In this document: positions 12,760 through 24,748 of the stretch, piece after piece
Position numbering within the stretch: position 1 is the stretch's first letter
Layout of the letters: each line of letters begins with the position of its first letter
Source: Dermatophagoides farinae
Taxonomy: Eukaryota; Arthropoda; Arachnida; Sarcoptiformes; Pyroglyphidae
Assembly (NCBI RefSeq): GCF_024713945.1
Contig: NC_134686.1
Coordinates: 2,690,001-2,754,000, forward strand
Direction of reading: 5' to 3'
Length of the DNA stretch: 64,000 nucleotides
Made by a program: the position numbers and the translations under genes
Notes under the pieces: generated by a model
The model's input: the letters and a program-made list of their open reading frames with translations, nothing else
Databases searched by the model: none
Told to the model about the DNA's origin: nothing

Positions 12760-15700
12760 CTATGTCTTTTTCAATAATTGTCGTAGCATATATTGCAAGA
12801 TGCCACCATTTTTGAAATATTCCAATTCAACTTCGGTATCAAATCGCATGATGACCTCGAATGTTTTACCATCAGCCTAGCATGGAAAGAATGAATTAAA
12901 CAAATGTCTTTATTTATTATTGTTTATATCAAACTTACATGAACAGTTGTTTTCTGTCGTGGCATCAATTCGGTCGGAATGTCAATCGAAAAGATTTCAC
13001 GCCCAGTTAGACCAAGGGATTCGGCACTTTGATCATTTAAAAATTGCAATGGCATTATTCCCATGCCCACCAAATTACTTCGATGAATTCGTTCATAACT
13101 TTCAGCAATAATGGCTCGAACTCCAAGCAAACATGGACCTTTGGCAGCCCAATCACGACTGGATCCACAGCCATAATCTTTTCCAGTCAAGATTATCAAC
13201 GGAATCGATTCTTTTCGATAAAGTTCAGCAGCATCAAATATGCTCAATTCTTGACCACTTGGAATATGTATGGTTTGGGGTCCCGGTTTCGACATAAACT
13301 TGTTCACCAATCGAATGTTAGCAAAAGTTCCACGAACCATGATGGCATCGTTGCCTCTTCGTGATCCATACGAATTGAATTGAGAAGGTTGGATGCTAAA
13401 TAAACAATGGGAAACAAAAAATTATAAAATCGGAACATTTATAATTCACTGTTAAACCAACCTTCGTTCCATCAGATATTTGGCTGCAGGACTATTGCGG
13501 GCAATCGAACCAGCCGGAGAAATATGATCGGTAGTAACCGAATCACCTAGATAAAGCAAGACTCGAGCATTGTTAATAGGCTTGATTGTCGGTAATTCAA
13601 TGGTCATTCCATCGAAATATGGTGGTTTTTTGATATAAGTCGAATTCGGATCAAATTGATAGAGCAAAGATTCGACAGCTTTCAAACTGTTCCATCGTTC
13701 ATTTCCAGTTTTGATTCTCGAGTAAACTTCTTTAAACATAGCCGGAATAACAGATCGTTGTTGAACTTGGAGAATTTCTTCCCGTGAAGGCCAGATATCA
13801 CGGAGAAATATTTTGCCACCCGAACTATCGAATCCGATCGGTTGAGTTTCGAAATCAATTCTCACGGTACCAGCAATAGCATAAGCAACAACCAATAATG
13901 GTGAAGCTAAATAATTTGCCCGTGTGTTGGGATGTACACGGCCTTCGAAATTTCGATTGCCCGATAAAATACCGCAAGCAACTAAATCACCTTTTTCAAT
14001 GGCTTCAACAACTTCTTGTGGTAATGGTCCACTATTACCGATACAAGTCATACAACCATAGCCAACGATATCGAAACCAAGTTTTTCCAGATATGGAGTG
14101 ACACCAGATTCACGAAGATAATAAGTGACCACACCGCTACCAGGTGACATACTTGTTTTGATGTATGGTTTGACGGTCAGTCCCTTTTTCCACCGCTTTC
14201 TTGGCCAATAAACCAGCGCCCAACATTACCGAAGGATTGCTTGTATTCGTACATGAAGTGATGGCCGCAATGACAACCGATCCATGTGATAGAACATATT
14301 GTTTGTCTTCAAAATTGAATGCCATTGATTTCTCTAATGCATCCGGTGCAATGCCATATCCTTTGAAACCAACTTTATCAAGCAAACATTGTTCAAAATC
14401 TTTTTTCATTTCATCCACCGGTACCCGATCTTGTGGTCGTTTCGGTCCACTCAGACTGATTTTGATAGTGCTCAAATCTAATTCACAGACCTGTGTATAG
14501 GTTGGATCTTCACCAGCATCATTATAATCATTGCGAAATAATTTGATGGCCTTGAGATATGATTCAATATATTTGATGGCATGTTCATCTCTACCGGTTT
14601 GTTGTAGATAATTCATCGCTGTCGAATCGGGCGGGAAAAAAGCAATGGTAGCACCATATTCAGGACACATATTGGCAATGGTAGCACGGTCAGCGATTGA
14701 AAGTTCAGAAACACCGGGACCAAAAAATTCTACAAACTTTCCAACAACACCAACTTGTCGCAAACATTTAGTGATGGTCAAAACGACATCGGTGGAAGTT
14801 GCGAACGATGGCAATTTTCCCAGTCAATTTATAGCCAATAACTTCGGGTAAAACCATACAAATCGGTTGACCTAACATGACAGCTTCGGCTTCGATTCCA
14901 CCAACACCCCAACCAACAACACCAAGGCCATTAATCATTGTTGTATGACTATCGAGACCGACCAAACTGTCTGGATACAATAGACCACCATCATTATTGA
15001 ACACAACACGAGCCAAATATTCCAAATTGACCTGGTGACAAATACCGGAGCCAGGTGGAATAATCATCGTATTTTTTAGGGAATTTGCACCCCATTTTAA
15101 GAATTCAAAACGTTCACGATTACGTTGAAATTCAAGATCTTCATTTTTGGACAACGAACCAGCACTATTGAATGAAAAATCAAAAATAAAAAAATAAAAC
15201 AAAAATAGAGATCAATTTCAGCATAAACAATAAATTAAAAAATGATATGTTAAATAGAACTATTCATGTGAATAATCAAAAGTTAAATAAAGAGACAAAA
15301 GTAGGAAATTGTTTGAAAAAACAAAATAAAAATGTTTCCAACCCAATAGAGACTAGACGATGGAAGGGACAATTTTTATCTCTTAATTTAGTATCACGAT
15401 GAGGACAATATTCTTTATTATTTATGGAAGAGGCACTATGAAATTGTGGCATTGATGATATGGTTAGATTCTCAATATCGGGAATATAACTCTGTTGATT
15501 GTATGATGAACGTAATTTTGTGCGATTATTATGATGATGACGATTATGATGATGAGATGACGATCGAGGATCATTATTATCATTATGATTAGAAGATAAT
15601 GATGGCGATGATGAGGATGGATTCCGTAATGGAACAGGACTTTTTATCAATGAAGCTTGATATTGACAGTAGCCCAAATTATGGCAGTCATCACATAGAT

Positions 15701-16643
15701 CAATATTATTGGAATGTTCATGTTTCATTTTTGATTGTTGTTTTGAGTTCTGTTGACGTAAAACCTGTTGATTTCTATCCATCATTCAAGATTGTTTCGA
15801 GGCGAAAAAATTGGAAATATTGGCATGTTATAATAGCAGATGTTATACATTACATAATAACAATAATAATGATTATAAATGGTCAGAATGAAAAGCCGTT
15901 TGTTTCAAATGAAAAAATATTAATTGAAAAACATGTGCGTTAATGTGAATGTTGCAAACTGCAAAAAGTTTCTTAGATAGAAGGATGGATTTGTAATTTC
16001 CGATAATGAATAAAATACGTACACTCGAGCGAAATCCACTTGTACAGAATGATCGATAACCAAATCGGCAGGACAAAGTGGATTGATTACATTTGGATCA
16101 CCTTTTAGTTCATTGAATGCATCTCGCATGGCTAAATATGGATTATATGAAAATCATTTGAATGATGAATGAATCAATGAACTTTAGAATAATGAATAGA
16201 ATGTTACCAGCAAAATCAACAACGGCAGCAACGCCAGTCAAATCCTGAAGTAATACACGACTTGGCCGAAATGGTATTTCCACTTTGTTGAATTGTTGTT
16301 GTTTCCAATCCAGAATTTTTTCCACATCTTCACGTTTGACATGAAAATTGTCACATGAACGTAATGCAGATTCCAATAGTACTCGAATTGAGAATGGCAA
16401 TGTTTCTATAGTTTGATGGATGGGAGAAAATAATCATAGACAGACACAGCACATCAAACACATACCATAACGTGAATCATTCAATGATGGTAAATCATAA
16501 AAACGATATTGTTTGCCATCGACATTGATATTTTTCATTAACAGTGAATCATATGGATTTTCTGTTCATCAAAGATAATTCAATGAGTATTTCTATTCAA
16601 TTTATTCATTAGAAAAATTAAAATATTTACCTTTTGTCGACAT
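12760..16643 (-). CDS. ACO1: Cytosolic aconitase / iron regulatory protein 1, with two apparent frameshifts
   Basis: This is the bifunctional [4Fe-4S] aconitase that, without its cluster, binds iron-responsive elements in mRNAs. Exons: 16631-16643, 16466-16561, 16208-16405, 16023-16131, 13462-15164, 12939-13395 and 12760-12876. Phases close only if two single bases are removed from the large exon, giving 896 aa, close to the vertebrate length of about 890. Cluster cysteines are seen in [12 protein letters not shown] and [12 protein letters not shown]. Other conserved blocks are [64 protein letters not shown] and [14 protein letters not shown]. Frame breaks: an extra base in the CCC at 14182-14184 and one in the TTTT at 14815-14818. 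Flanking protein is well conserved in both frames, so assembly error is likelier than a dead gene. The first coding exon is only 13 nt. The 858-nt intron at 15165-16022 holds another long open frame. Confidence 0.93.
15276..15785 (-). CDS. Unidentified open frame inside an IRP1 intron (possible cassette exon)
   Basis: A 169-codon open frame on the same strand as IRP1 lies within its 858-nt intron. It is Ser/Asn/His-rich, as many proteins here are, but also contains [12 protein letters not shown] and [18 protein letters not shown], two Cys/His clusters that could bind zinc. A possible acceptor just inside the frame (GATAG|AAATC) would join the preceding IRP1 exon in phase, and a weak donor near its end (TTGG|GTTGG) would return to the next exon in phase. 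The final 25-30 residues look like random translation. It could be an alternative exon, a nested gene or chance; I do not recognise a family. Confidence 0.3.
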   Translation of the reverse strand: MMDRNQQVLRQQNSKQQSKMKHEHSNNIDLCDDCHNLGYCQYQASLIKSPVPLRNPSSSSPSLSSNHNDNNDPRSSSHHHNRHHHNNRTKLRSSYNQQSYIPDIENLTISSMPQFHSASSINNKEYCPHRDTKLRDKNCPFHRLVSIGLETFLFCFFKQFPTFVSLFNF

Positions 16644-17557
16644 TTTTAATGTTTAAATCAATTAGCAGTGATTAACTTGAATTAACCAAAATAAAAAAAA
16701 AATGGAAAAAAATTTTAGACAAAACAAATGTACAAGTGAACCAAGTTTTTGAGTAGAAAATTATCGATCAAGGAGAAAATGTCAGTGTATATAAGCAAAC
16801 TGGTCTCCAACAATCAACAATGCTGATGGTTAATGAGCATCTAGTTGGATGACTAGTTGCACAGTGTGGCTTAATAATGAGGCAAATACAAGTTGTTTTT
16901 CCTCTATATTTTGCCACAAAATCAATTTCAACAATTAGTTGTTGTTGTTATTATTGGGATGTACCGAATAGAGAGATACAAAAACAAAAAATATGGGCGA
17001 TAAATTTATAAAAATAAGAGGAACAATTTAATCTTGATAATCACTATCCTTTCCTATGTACAAATTGACAAATTGACGATATAAAAAAAATTCGTACGTT
17101 CTTCCAATTGTATGTACATGGTAAATAAATGATAATAATTTTCAAAGGAAATTTCCTCTCGTTTATAAATCAATGGAAAAAAATTGAAATTAATACGAAC
17201 CGATTATTTGAATTATGGATGATTTATGGACAATTGTTAAATTTTAATCGATGATTTATAAGGATTTTAGCCTGGCAAAAAATATACTTTTCATAATTTT
17301 CAATCAAATAAACGACGTGTCTAATCTGCAGATTTCTTTAGCTTGTTGATTGATTGATTGATTGATTTGATGTCCCGAACAAATAAATTTGACGCGGCAT
17401 CTTTTTAAACAGCAACGGTCATGCTATGTTTAAATAGCCACAATAATTATGTTTTTTCTTATGACCTTTTTTGTTTTGGATAGCTTAATTGAATTGAGTT
17501 TTTGGTTTGCTTCAACAAAATTTTTGTGAACCATTCATTTTTGGACCGTGATCGATA
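16644..17557. promoter_or_regulatory. Divergent promoter region, IRP1 / NDUFA1
   Basis: A 914-bp AT-rich gap between the start codons of two genes transcribed away from each other. It must hold both promoters and may hold untranslated exons. I looked for an iron-responsive element (C-bulge stem with CAGTGN loop) near the CAGTGT at about 16783 and the flanks do not pair. No other named element is seen. Confidence 0.45.
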
Positions 17558-17939
17558 ATGTGGTGGGAAGCATTACCCGCTTGTGGTGCCATGTTGGCAT
17601 CAATGTCTCTGCTGGAAATTTCTCCATTCGTATGTATTTCTGTATTATACAATGACATGGTTTTGATTTTTGTTTGTGATTAAAAAATTTTTTTTCCAGG
17701 TATTTCATTACCTCAGTTGGGGATGTCCAATGATGAGAGAATCAAATGGAATAATATCACGTATGTTATTACGTCGTGATCAACGTATTGCTGAAGACAA
17801 TGGTATTCGATGGAATGCCAAACATATGTACACATTTTCATTTGGTTCATTGAGTCCCGAAGTGAAAACAAATGGAAATTATAGCCATTATTTGGAAGCT
17901 GAAAAAAGAATGTCACAACAACAACAACAACAACAATGA
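17558..17939 (+). CDS. NDUFA1: NADH dehydrogenase (complex I) subunit NDUFA1, MWFE
   Basis: A small inner-membrane accessory subunit of mitochondrial complex I. Two exons, 17558-17629 and 17700-17939, joined in phase across a 70-nt intron, give 103 aa. The N-terminus MWWEALPACGAMLASMSLL matches the family's MW.E.LP start followed by a single membrane span. Further on, MLLRRDQRIAEDNGIRW corresponds to the family's ..RD.R....... tail. The vertebrate protein is about 70 aa; this one adds a C-terminal extension ending in a poly-Gln run encoded by a CAA repeat. The start is fixed by the MWWE motif. A poly(A) signal AATAAA is at 18019-18024. Confidence 0.87.
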
Positions 17940-18313
17940 TGAATGAATGAATTGTTTTTCCGATGATGATTGTTCCTTGTATAGATTGATTAATTATAAT
18001 TTGATTAATTCAGATGAAAATAAACAAAACAAAAAAAACAAATCAAAATAATGTCTCTTTATTTAATTCAACAACAGCAAAAAAAAATTGTTCATTATTT
18101 ACACAGACACATATAACAGATTTCTATTTAGATAATATATATTTAGATTAGAGTAGAGTATAGATCACATCGAAATTGTTTTTGTTGTTTTGACTGAGTG
18201 AGATTAATCAATTAATAATTGTTAGTTAGTTAGAGATAGTTATTAGGATTAGATGACAAGGCAATGACCAACAACAACAACAACAATAACAAAAAACTCA
18301 AATTGCATATTGA
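17940..18313. other. Gap between convergent NDUFA1 and NIM1-type kinase genes
   Basis: 374 bp holding both 3' untranslated regions. A CAA/AAC run lies around 18270-18285. Nothing else is seen. Confidence 0.5.
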
Positions 18314-21300
18314 TCATATGATTGTACAACGATTCGTTTGATTAATGAAAGACTTTTTGTTAGAAGATAATGCATAGTGTGGATTGTCACAATGATAACA
18401 AGGTAGTGTTAGATGATTTCCACCTGCCATGATTGCAGGATTATGATGATGATGATGATGATGAGCATGATTACCGATGCACATTGTACCATCTATCAAT
18501 GATACATCGGGTGTTGTTTGTGAACGCCAAAGTTTACCACGTGTTTTTGGATTCGTCTGCCACAATAAAGGAGCTGTTACCGTTGATGTGGGATTTGGAC
18601 GTGCCATAATCTGTAATGTTGTTGTTTTATGTATGACATGCGGTTTGTTCAAACCTCCTATATTGATGGTTTGCGGATGGACAACGGGTGTATTATTACC
18701 ACATATATTATTTTCGGTTAGTAATTGTTTCAAAGTTCGAAATGATCGTGTCAATCGGGATGTTGCATGGTTGTTGCCTCCATTGTCACCATTACATCGT
18801 TCGATAGGTTGTTGTTCGTTTTTTTTGACTTCAATTTCTTCTACGGGCGTTGGTGTAGTGATAGCAATCGATTCTGATGTTTGTTTCGACGAAGTTATTT
18901 GCTTTTTAGGTGGATCTTTCTGAATTTTGACCGATTCTTTTACGGGTTGATCATTAGATTTGGCTGTTTCAGGTGGTGATATTGATGCTGGTTGTGGTGG
19001 TGGTGGTGGTGGTGAAGCTCGGTCATTACTATTTGTGGAGAACATTTTCTGCAATCGAGATTTACCACTAGATTTTCGGGAATCATTTGATGATTGATTT
19101 ATTTTGATCAATTTTGGATTCTTCGATTTATCCGCCACTTGATTCGTTGCTTTATCAGATCGAAATGGTGGTTGACATTGACCATTTACCATTGGCTTTA
19201 GTGGCTGTCCTGATTTTTGATTTGATGGATGAGTACGTTGTTTTTCCAGTTGAGCTTTTCGTGCATAATGAGCCCAAATTCGATCTAATGGAGCTACATT
19301 CATACTGGTCGTACGACGAATTGGACTCATACTATTAGTATCATCCAAATCATTATGATGCGACGATTGTTTTCGTTGCCGTTCCATTGATTGACGAAGA
19401 ACTCGATGCATCAATATACGAAAAGTGCCCACAATATGGCTATGTGAACCTTTATCAATATGATCACTCAATACTTGTTCATCGATTCCAAGTAACATGA
19501 GCTGGTGGAATGTTTCTTTTTCATCGTCATTCAATGGTGGATATTGACGATTATCCACCGATTCGGTTGTTGTTGTTGTCGGTGGTGGTGATGATGATGA
19601 TGATAATTTGCCTAAATTTCTATGTTTAATCAATTTAGCATAAGAATTTTTAAGATCATATTTTGGCAAACTTCGTTGATGTGGCTGATTGTGCAACCAT
19701 CGTGTATTACGAGCCTGTTCTAGTGTATAACGTTTCAAAGGATCAGGCTGTAGAAATGCGGCAATTAATTGGCAACATTCTACACTAACATAATTGGGTA
19801 TATCATAACGACAATCTAAAATCAATTTCTTCAATGAAACAATATTCTGAGCACGAAATGGCATCAATCCGGTGACAATGAAATAGAGTAGAACGCCTAA
19901 AGCCCAATAATCAACATAGGGGCCACGATATGATTCATCACGAAACAATTCAGGTGCAGCATATGGTGGTGAACCACAAAATGTTGAAAGCAATTCGTCT
20001 TTCGATGCAATACGAGTGGAGAAACCAAAATCACCCACTTTGACAGTGGCTGGATCAGAAAAGAATACATTCTCTGCTTTAATATCCCGATGGATCAGAT
20101 TATGTTGATGCTGTCAACGAGATTGATGTTAATATGATAATAATTTTTCAAATCAAATTGTCGTACTCACCATATGATCAATAGCGCTGATTATTTGTGA
20201 GAAAAAATATTTTGCCTCTGATTCGGAAAACCTGCCATTAGTTGAGATCACTTGAAATAATTCGCCTCCTGGTGCCAATTCCATGACTAAAAAATGTTTA
20301 CTAAACGATTCAATCACTTCGAATATTCGAATCAGATTTGGATGGTGTAATGTTTCCATAGTACGTATTTCTCTGGACAACATTTTCTGTGTTTTCATAT
20401 CCAAACGTGATTTGTCCAATATTTTGACCGCTACTTTTTCTACGAAAGATTACAAGTGAATGTTGAAATATAGCAACATATTACAATTTACCTTTGGTCA
20501 ATGAATGAATGGCTATTTTTACTCGGGAAAAATTTCCATTGCCAATATCACCACGAAATCGATAAAGACCGATACGTCGTCCGAATGCAATCTCTTTTTG
20601 CCATGTTTTATCCACTTCAAGAGCTTGTAGAATTCTCTCATACGGTGTTACTATTCTAACATTTTGTTGTTTATTAAAACTTGCACTACGTCTTTTTCCC
20701 GAAGCTGGATTCTTGTCCGCTGATATGGAACAATTTTTCGCATGGTGATTCGACGAAGATGACGTTGATTTATCCGATGATGCTGATTTTGATCCACGTG
20801 TAAATATTTTACATTTTCTTTCATTTGAGTCCGATTCTACGGTGGTTGTTGTTGTTGTCAACATGGGAGTGTTGATATTAATACCATGGTCAGATGTGGT
20901 TGATGTTGTTGTCGTCTCTTCCCAAGAATCTCCCAATGAATCTACTGTATCAGAATTGTTGGATTTATGTTTGAGAAATTTCAACGATTTCAATTTGTTC
21001 TGTGAATTGGCAATATGCTGGTGGTGATGGTGATGATGATGATGGTAATGCGCATGGTGGGGATGATGACCATTACAATGGTGGTGATGATGATGATTGG
21101 CTGAAGATTTACCATTACGATGCTGTCTCGAAGATGATGGTGTTTCTGCCGAATGACTAGATTGTTGACGTTGTATCAATATTTGTTGGTATAGATCCAA
21201 TTCTTCAGCCAATTTTAATCGCCAATCAATCGATTGATCATCTTGATTGATCATTTTTTTCTTTTTACTTTTTTTCGAATCATCTTTGGATAAAAGATCG

Positions 21301-21965
21301 TGATGATCACAATTTTCAACCGGTGGCAATATTTGGTTTTGTTCATCCGGTGCAGGTGCCATATCTATTCGAGTGATTTTTTCCTTTAATTTTATCTGAT
21401 GACGATGATTGTTCAACGAACTAATTGCTGTCGATTTATTATTGTTAACATCCACTGGTTTCGGTTGTTGTTGCTGTCTTGAACGTCGTGGAACAGTTCT
21501 AGGTGGTGGTGGTGGCGGAAGTATCTGTGGTTTTTGTGAACACGTTTTAGCTTCCCTCTGATGAATGACAGTTGATGATTGTTGTTGATGCAAAGATGTT
21601 GAACGATGTAGATGACATTTATCGCTGAAATTACTAGAACTGCTTCGACTGCTACAAACACTATTATCACTATAATGTTGATGTTTTCCATCAATCAATG
21701 TATTCAATATGGATGGTGGTGATGGAGGCGTAGGCGTGGGAGTTGGTGATGAACATCGTTTCTTTTTAATTTTATTAATATCTCCATTATGATTATGATG
21801 ATGATCAATATCTTGATTCAGACCACTATCAACATCTTCATCATCATTATTATCGTTGTTGGTGGTCACCAATACAATCGATTGATGATGGTTATGATTA
21901 TCGTTATTATGAACATGAACACCCACTTCATTTGTACAATCAGTAGTTGTTGAATTTATTGTCAT
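18314..21965 (-). CDS. NIM1K: AMPK-related serine/threonine kinase of the NIM1 type
   Basis: Three exons (20492-21965, 20171-20439, 18314-20110) give 1179 aa, far longer than the roughly 436-aa vertebrate NIM1 because of long low-complexity ends. The kinase domain begins near residue 467: glycine loop GDIGNGNFSRV (about 473-482), VAVKILDK lysine, IHRDIKAEN with catalytic Asp590, DFG Asp608, activation-loop LLSTFCGSPPYAAPELF with Thr624 at the position phosphorylated by LKB1 in related kinases, then VDYWALGVLLYFIVTG. After the kinase domain, DEQVLSDHIDKGSHSHIVGT and FRILMHRVLRQ match the NIM1-specific C-terminal block, which separates it from MARK, SIK and NUAK. The N-terminal 460 residues are His/Ser/Asn-rich with PxxP stretches. 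All catalytic residues are present. The start at 21965 is the first Met of the open frame; a 5' untranslated exon is possible. Confidence 0.92.
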
Positions 21966-24465
21966 CCTTAATTGAAATTGAAATAAACATAAAAAAATGA
22001 AAAAAATTTTTAAAATGATAACATCTTTGGAAATCTGAAAACAAAAAAAAAATAAACTAATCCGTTGTGAACATTTTTAACATTTTTGAACGAATGTCAT
22101 AGAAATGAATGAATGAATGAAATGAACGATGATGTATGTCGCTCATGTCGACAACAATGATCAGCAATGATCATCAATAGTAGTAGAAACACTTGAATCA
22201 AGAGGTATATAACACCATTGTTGACAAATGGCCATCATTTGAGGATCTTTTTTTTCGAACTCGAAATTCAAACGAATGTTTGTTGTTGGAACAAAAAAAA
22301 ACACACTATACATTGATCATCGAAAATAAAAAAAAAAAAAAAAAAATTCAACCACACCGAATTGTCCGCGATAGTCGAGTGTTGTTTTTTTCGTTTCGTT
22401 CTATAATATTACGTGTGTGCGTATGTGTGAATGGGAGTGCAATAATTTGAACAAGACAAGCGAAACGGGAAAAAAATGACAGCCAGTTAGGATCATTTTC
22501 AATGGTTTTGATCACCAATTAGAGAGTTTGATAGATTTCGGGCGTCGAGCATTTATTTTTTTTTTTTTTAAACAGAAAAAAAACAACTCTTTATTCAAGA
22601 GGAAAAAAAATCGAAGCATAATAATCATAAATTAGTGAGCAAGACCGTCGAACGATGATGTTTAAACACAAAACAACAGTGAAATGATAAAAACAAAACG
22701 AAAAAAAAATCGGTAATAATTGACAACAACGGAAATGAACGAAATGAATGAATGACAATTGGTGAAAAAATCATCACAACACACCTGTTTATCAATGAGA
22801 TTTTTTGTTTTTTATTTTTTTATTTTTGGTCCGAATCGGTCATCCATAAAAAAAACTGAAATTAGCCTGGAATGGAAATCTAGACCAATTTTTTTTTGTT
22901 TCTTTTTTTTATGGTTTCATTTATTGAATTCATTCATCGTAAATTGATTGATTTGATTAATTTATAGCCAAAAGAAAAAAAATATGAATATAATTCAAGA
23001 ATCGAATGAAACCTGTAAAAGTAACATTATAATAATAATAATAATTTTTGGTTTGTAATATATAGTTCAAGGTTGTGGATCTTAATAACTATATATGAAT
23101 GATGTGGATATGATAATAGTGAAATAAAGAAAGAAAGAAAGAAAAAACAATTGGAAAATTATTCGATCTCATTGATTTTGTTGTATTATATTGATGGGTG
23201 TTGTCCCTTATATTTATAGGAGAGAGAGAGAGAGGACAATGAATGGATTTATTGCTCAATAAAATGAAAATGAAAAAAAGAAATGGTAAACATTTTACAT
23301 ATTGAAGGCTATCACACATCATATCAGCCACAATGATCATCTTGATCCTGATCATGATGATCATCATGATGATTATGATAAAAAAGAAGCCATAAAAAAA
23401 ATGTTGAATATTACCGACGAATTGAATATATAACTAATAATATTTGATGAGAATGAACGAATGAATCAATTTCCGGGTTCGTTGCTGCTGTTGTTTTATG
23501 ACATTCATTCATTGATGTTCGATGTCGTATCTATCTATCTATTTAGTTGATAATAGTTAGGCCAAGGATTATTCTTCAATAATATTTGAAAACCGGCAAT
23601 TTCTCATCAATGGACAGATCAATTTGATTTTATTATCGTTTTTTTTTCGTTTGTTTTGTTTGTTTGTCGATTTTCAATCAATTTATCATTTGTCTCAACC
23701 TTGATTGGAAGAGGCTATTTTTTTTTCATTCATTCATTGATGATAAACACACAGATTGTCATTGACAATAAATAAACATTGTAAATTTGTTTGATTCGTG
23801 CCAGTGTGTGTGTGTGTGTAGTATTTATCGTTGGAAAAAAAGATGAATTTTAATTGAAAAATTTTCATCATCATCATCATCATCATTCATTATCAATATA
23901 GATAATTCATTCAAAATAAAAAGGTTATTCATCTCGCAATCAATCAATGAACGAATGAATGAATCAGTCAAACAAAAGAAAAAAGGATTTTGTTTTCGGG
24001 TTTTTTTTTCACATCATCATTATCATCTTCAAATGAAAATCATTTCATTTCACATTGGTCAGATAGATAAATAGTGACTATAGTGCTACTGTGTTTGACA
24101 ATGAAATGGAACAACAACAACAAAACTGAACCCAGAGAAGATGTAATGTGGAGTGGCAATGGCCAAGCCTTAACAATCATCATCATCATCATCATCATCA
24201 ACATTAAATCTATTATAAATCTATCTCATGATGTGTGATGTTTCTCTCATGAATATTAAAAAGAGAGAAAAAAAACGAAAATGTCAATATTATTGATAAG
24301 TTATGGATCGGTGTGTGTGTGTGTGCGCATCCAATGTAAAATATTCATTATTATAAGAGTATAAAGTATTACAAACAACTGGGGACAAAATAAGTAATGA
24401 ATATACCATATCATCATCATGGCATAAAAAAAAGTCTTAAATGGCACAAAATATTAAATACTTTG

Positions 24466-24468
<3 letters not shown>

Positions 24469-24504
<36 letters not shown>
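24469..24504. repeat. (GT)18 microsatellite
   Basis: An uninterrupted GT dinucleotide run of 36 bp, the longest perfect dinucleotide tract I noticed in the window. Confidence 0.95.
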
Positions 24505-24505
<1 letters not shown>

Positions 24506-24723
24506 GTTGTATATAATCACTCAACCTGAATTATTGTATAAAGGCAATTGTGGCTGTTGTTGAAATGTATAAATCCGAATCACATCCACTAGTACATCAT
24601 CATCATCATCATCATGGCATAATCAATTATTGTTTTGGCAAAGCAAAAAAAAAACCGAACACGATTGAACTTTTCATGATATAATCATTGATGATCACAA
24701 TGATGGCACAAGTGTCAAATGTG

Positions 24724-24748
24724 TGATGATGATGATGATGATGATGAT
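24724..24748. repeat. (GAT)n microsatellite
   Basis: An uninterrupted GAT trinucleotide run of about 25 bp. Many similar GAT/ATC tracts occur across the window, including inside coding exons. Confidence 0.85.

Noticed and set aside
14170-14830. Small introns as an explanation for the IRP1 frame changes
   Set aside because: Conserved residues continue on both sides without a gap, so no intron of workable size fits.
16770-16800. Iron-responsive element near IRP1 and NDUFA1
   Set aside because: A CAGTGT loop sequence is present, but its flanks do not form the required stem with a bulged C.
18477-18923. 148-codon plus-strand frame opposite the NIM1-type kinase
   Set aside because: It is the antisense shadow of a low-complexity coding exon and has no family resemblance.
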